From Cercophora sp. LCS_1 (lineage: Eukaryota > Ascomycota > Sordariomycetes > Sordariales > Lasiosphaeriaceae): a stretch of 64,000 nucleotides of DNA. The position numbers and the translations under genes are program-made. Position 1 is the stretch's first letter, and each line of letters opens with the position of its first letter. Below, piece by piece: positions 63,865 through 64,000 of this stretch. The notes below the pieces were generated by a model that was given only the letters and a program-made list of their open reading frames with translations, searched no databases and was not told the DNA's origin. The stretch is from the NCBI GenBank assembly GCA_036250225.1, contig JAPZLL010000026.1, forward strand, positions 310,001-374,000, read 5' to 3'.

Positions 63865-64000
63865 AATCCGACGCCCTTCATGGAGGCTATTAGTCGGGCG
63901 TCCGGTTCCGCAACATTGACTTGGTTTCATCATTCAGTTTAGGGGAACAAGAGAATCAGGAGCATTTGGGACAGAAAAGAATCCAACACCGATTGAGTTG

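Noticed and set aside
1..64000. CRISPR arrays, bacterial operons, rRNA genes, telomeric repeats
   Set aside because: None seen; all architecture is that of a eukaryotic (fungal) nuclear genome.

Overview
The window is nuclear DNA of a filamentous ascomycete (Pezizomycotina, most likely Sordariomycetes). Genes are dense on both strands and carry short introns (about 40-100 nt) with GTRNGT donors and CTRAC-like branch sites. The gene content fits: a CBM1-GH6 cellobiohydrolase, an AA12 pyranose dehydrogenase, rhodopsin-like membrane proteins, a HET-domain gene and NACHT/STAND genes. Most spliced models below were built by hand and close in frame.

Layout. 0-1.2 kb: an edge-truncated membrane protein followed by a MITE-like element. 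1.4-4.6 kb: a PAP2 phosphatase and a Ca3427-type solute-binding-like protein. 4.7-9.5 kb: a head-to-head pair made of a damaged DUF7580 gene and a NACHT-C2H2 STAND gene. 9.7-15.5 kb: EthD, FAD monooxygenase and TRI12-type MFS, the last two divergent from a shared 1.3-kb spacer; an assembly gap lies inside. 17.4-22.9 kb: rhodopsin-like protein, intron-containing tRNA-Ser(GCT), solo HTH protein, SRP54 and an ABM-domain protein. 22.9-27.4 kb: a repeat-like spacer, a frameshifted AIG1/TOC-type GTPase, a coiled-coil fragment and an orphan ORF. 27.6-35.1 kb: AA12 oxidoreductase, PLD-type phosphotransferase, Cel6A. 35.5-40.7 kb: three tandem paralogues of a family I do not recognise, the middle one broken. 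41-43.5 kb: a very Pro/Gln-rich protein. 44.2-47.5 kb: a frameshifted NACHT gene. 47.9-48.1 kb: a U6 snRNA gene interrupted by a 53-nt spliceosomal intron. 48.4-52.1 kb: a large secreted Ser/Gly-rich protein. 53.3-55.7 kb: a HET gene with a nonsense codon and a second MITE copy inserted directly upstream of its start codon. 56-64 kb: DUF7587-like protein, ACS-family MFS, GT90 glycosyltransferase and a GPI-anchored-type surface protein.

Main themes. (i) Housekeeping and metabolic genes (SRP54, Cel6A, AA12, GT90, both MFS genes) are open and splice cleanly. Four genes of the fungal self/non-self recognition type (DUF7580, AIG1-like GTPase, NACHT, HET) carry frame breaks or a stop, and the remaining NACHT gene has an altered P-loop. 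(ii) Two copies of a TIR element with 8-bp target duplications define a non-autonomous hAT-like MITE family. (iii) The tandem three-gene family shares an intron position, intron phase and C-terminal motifs and may be an undescribed lineage-specific expansion.
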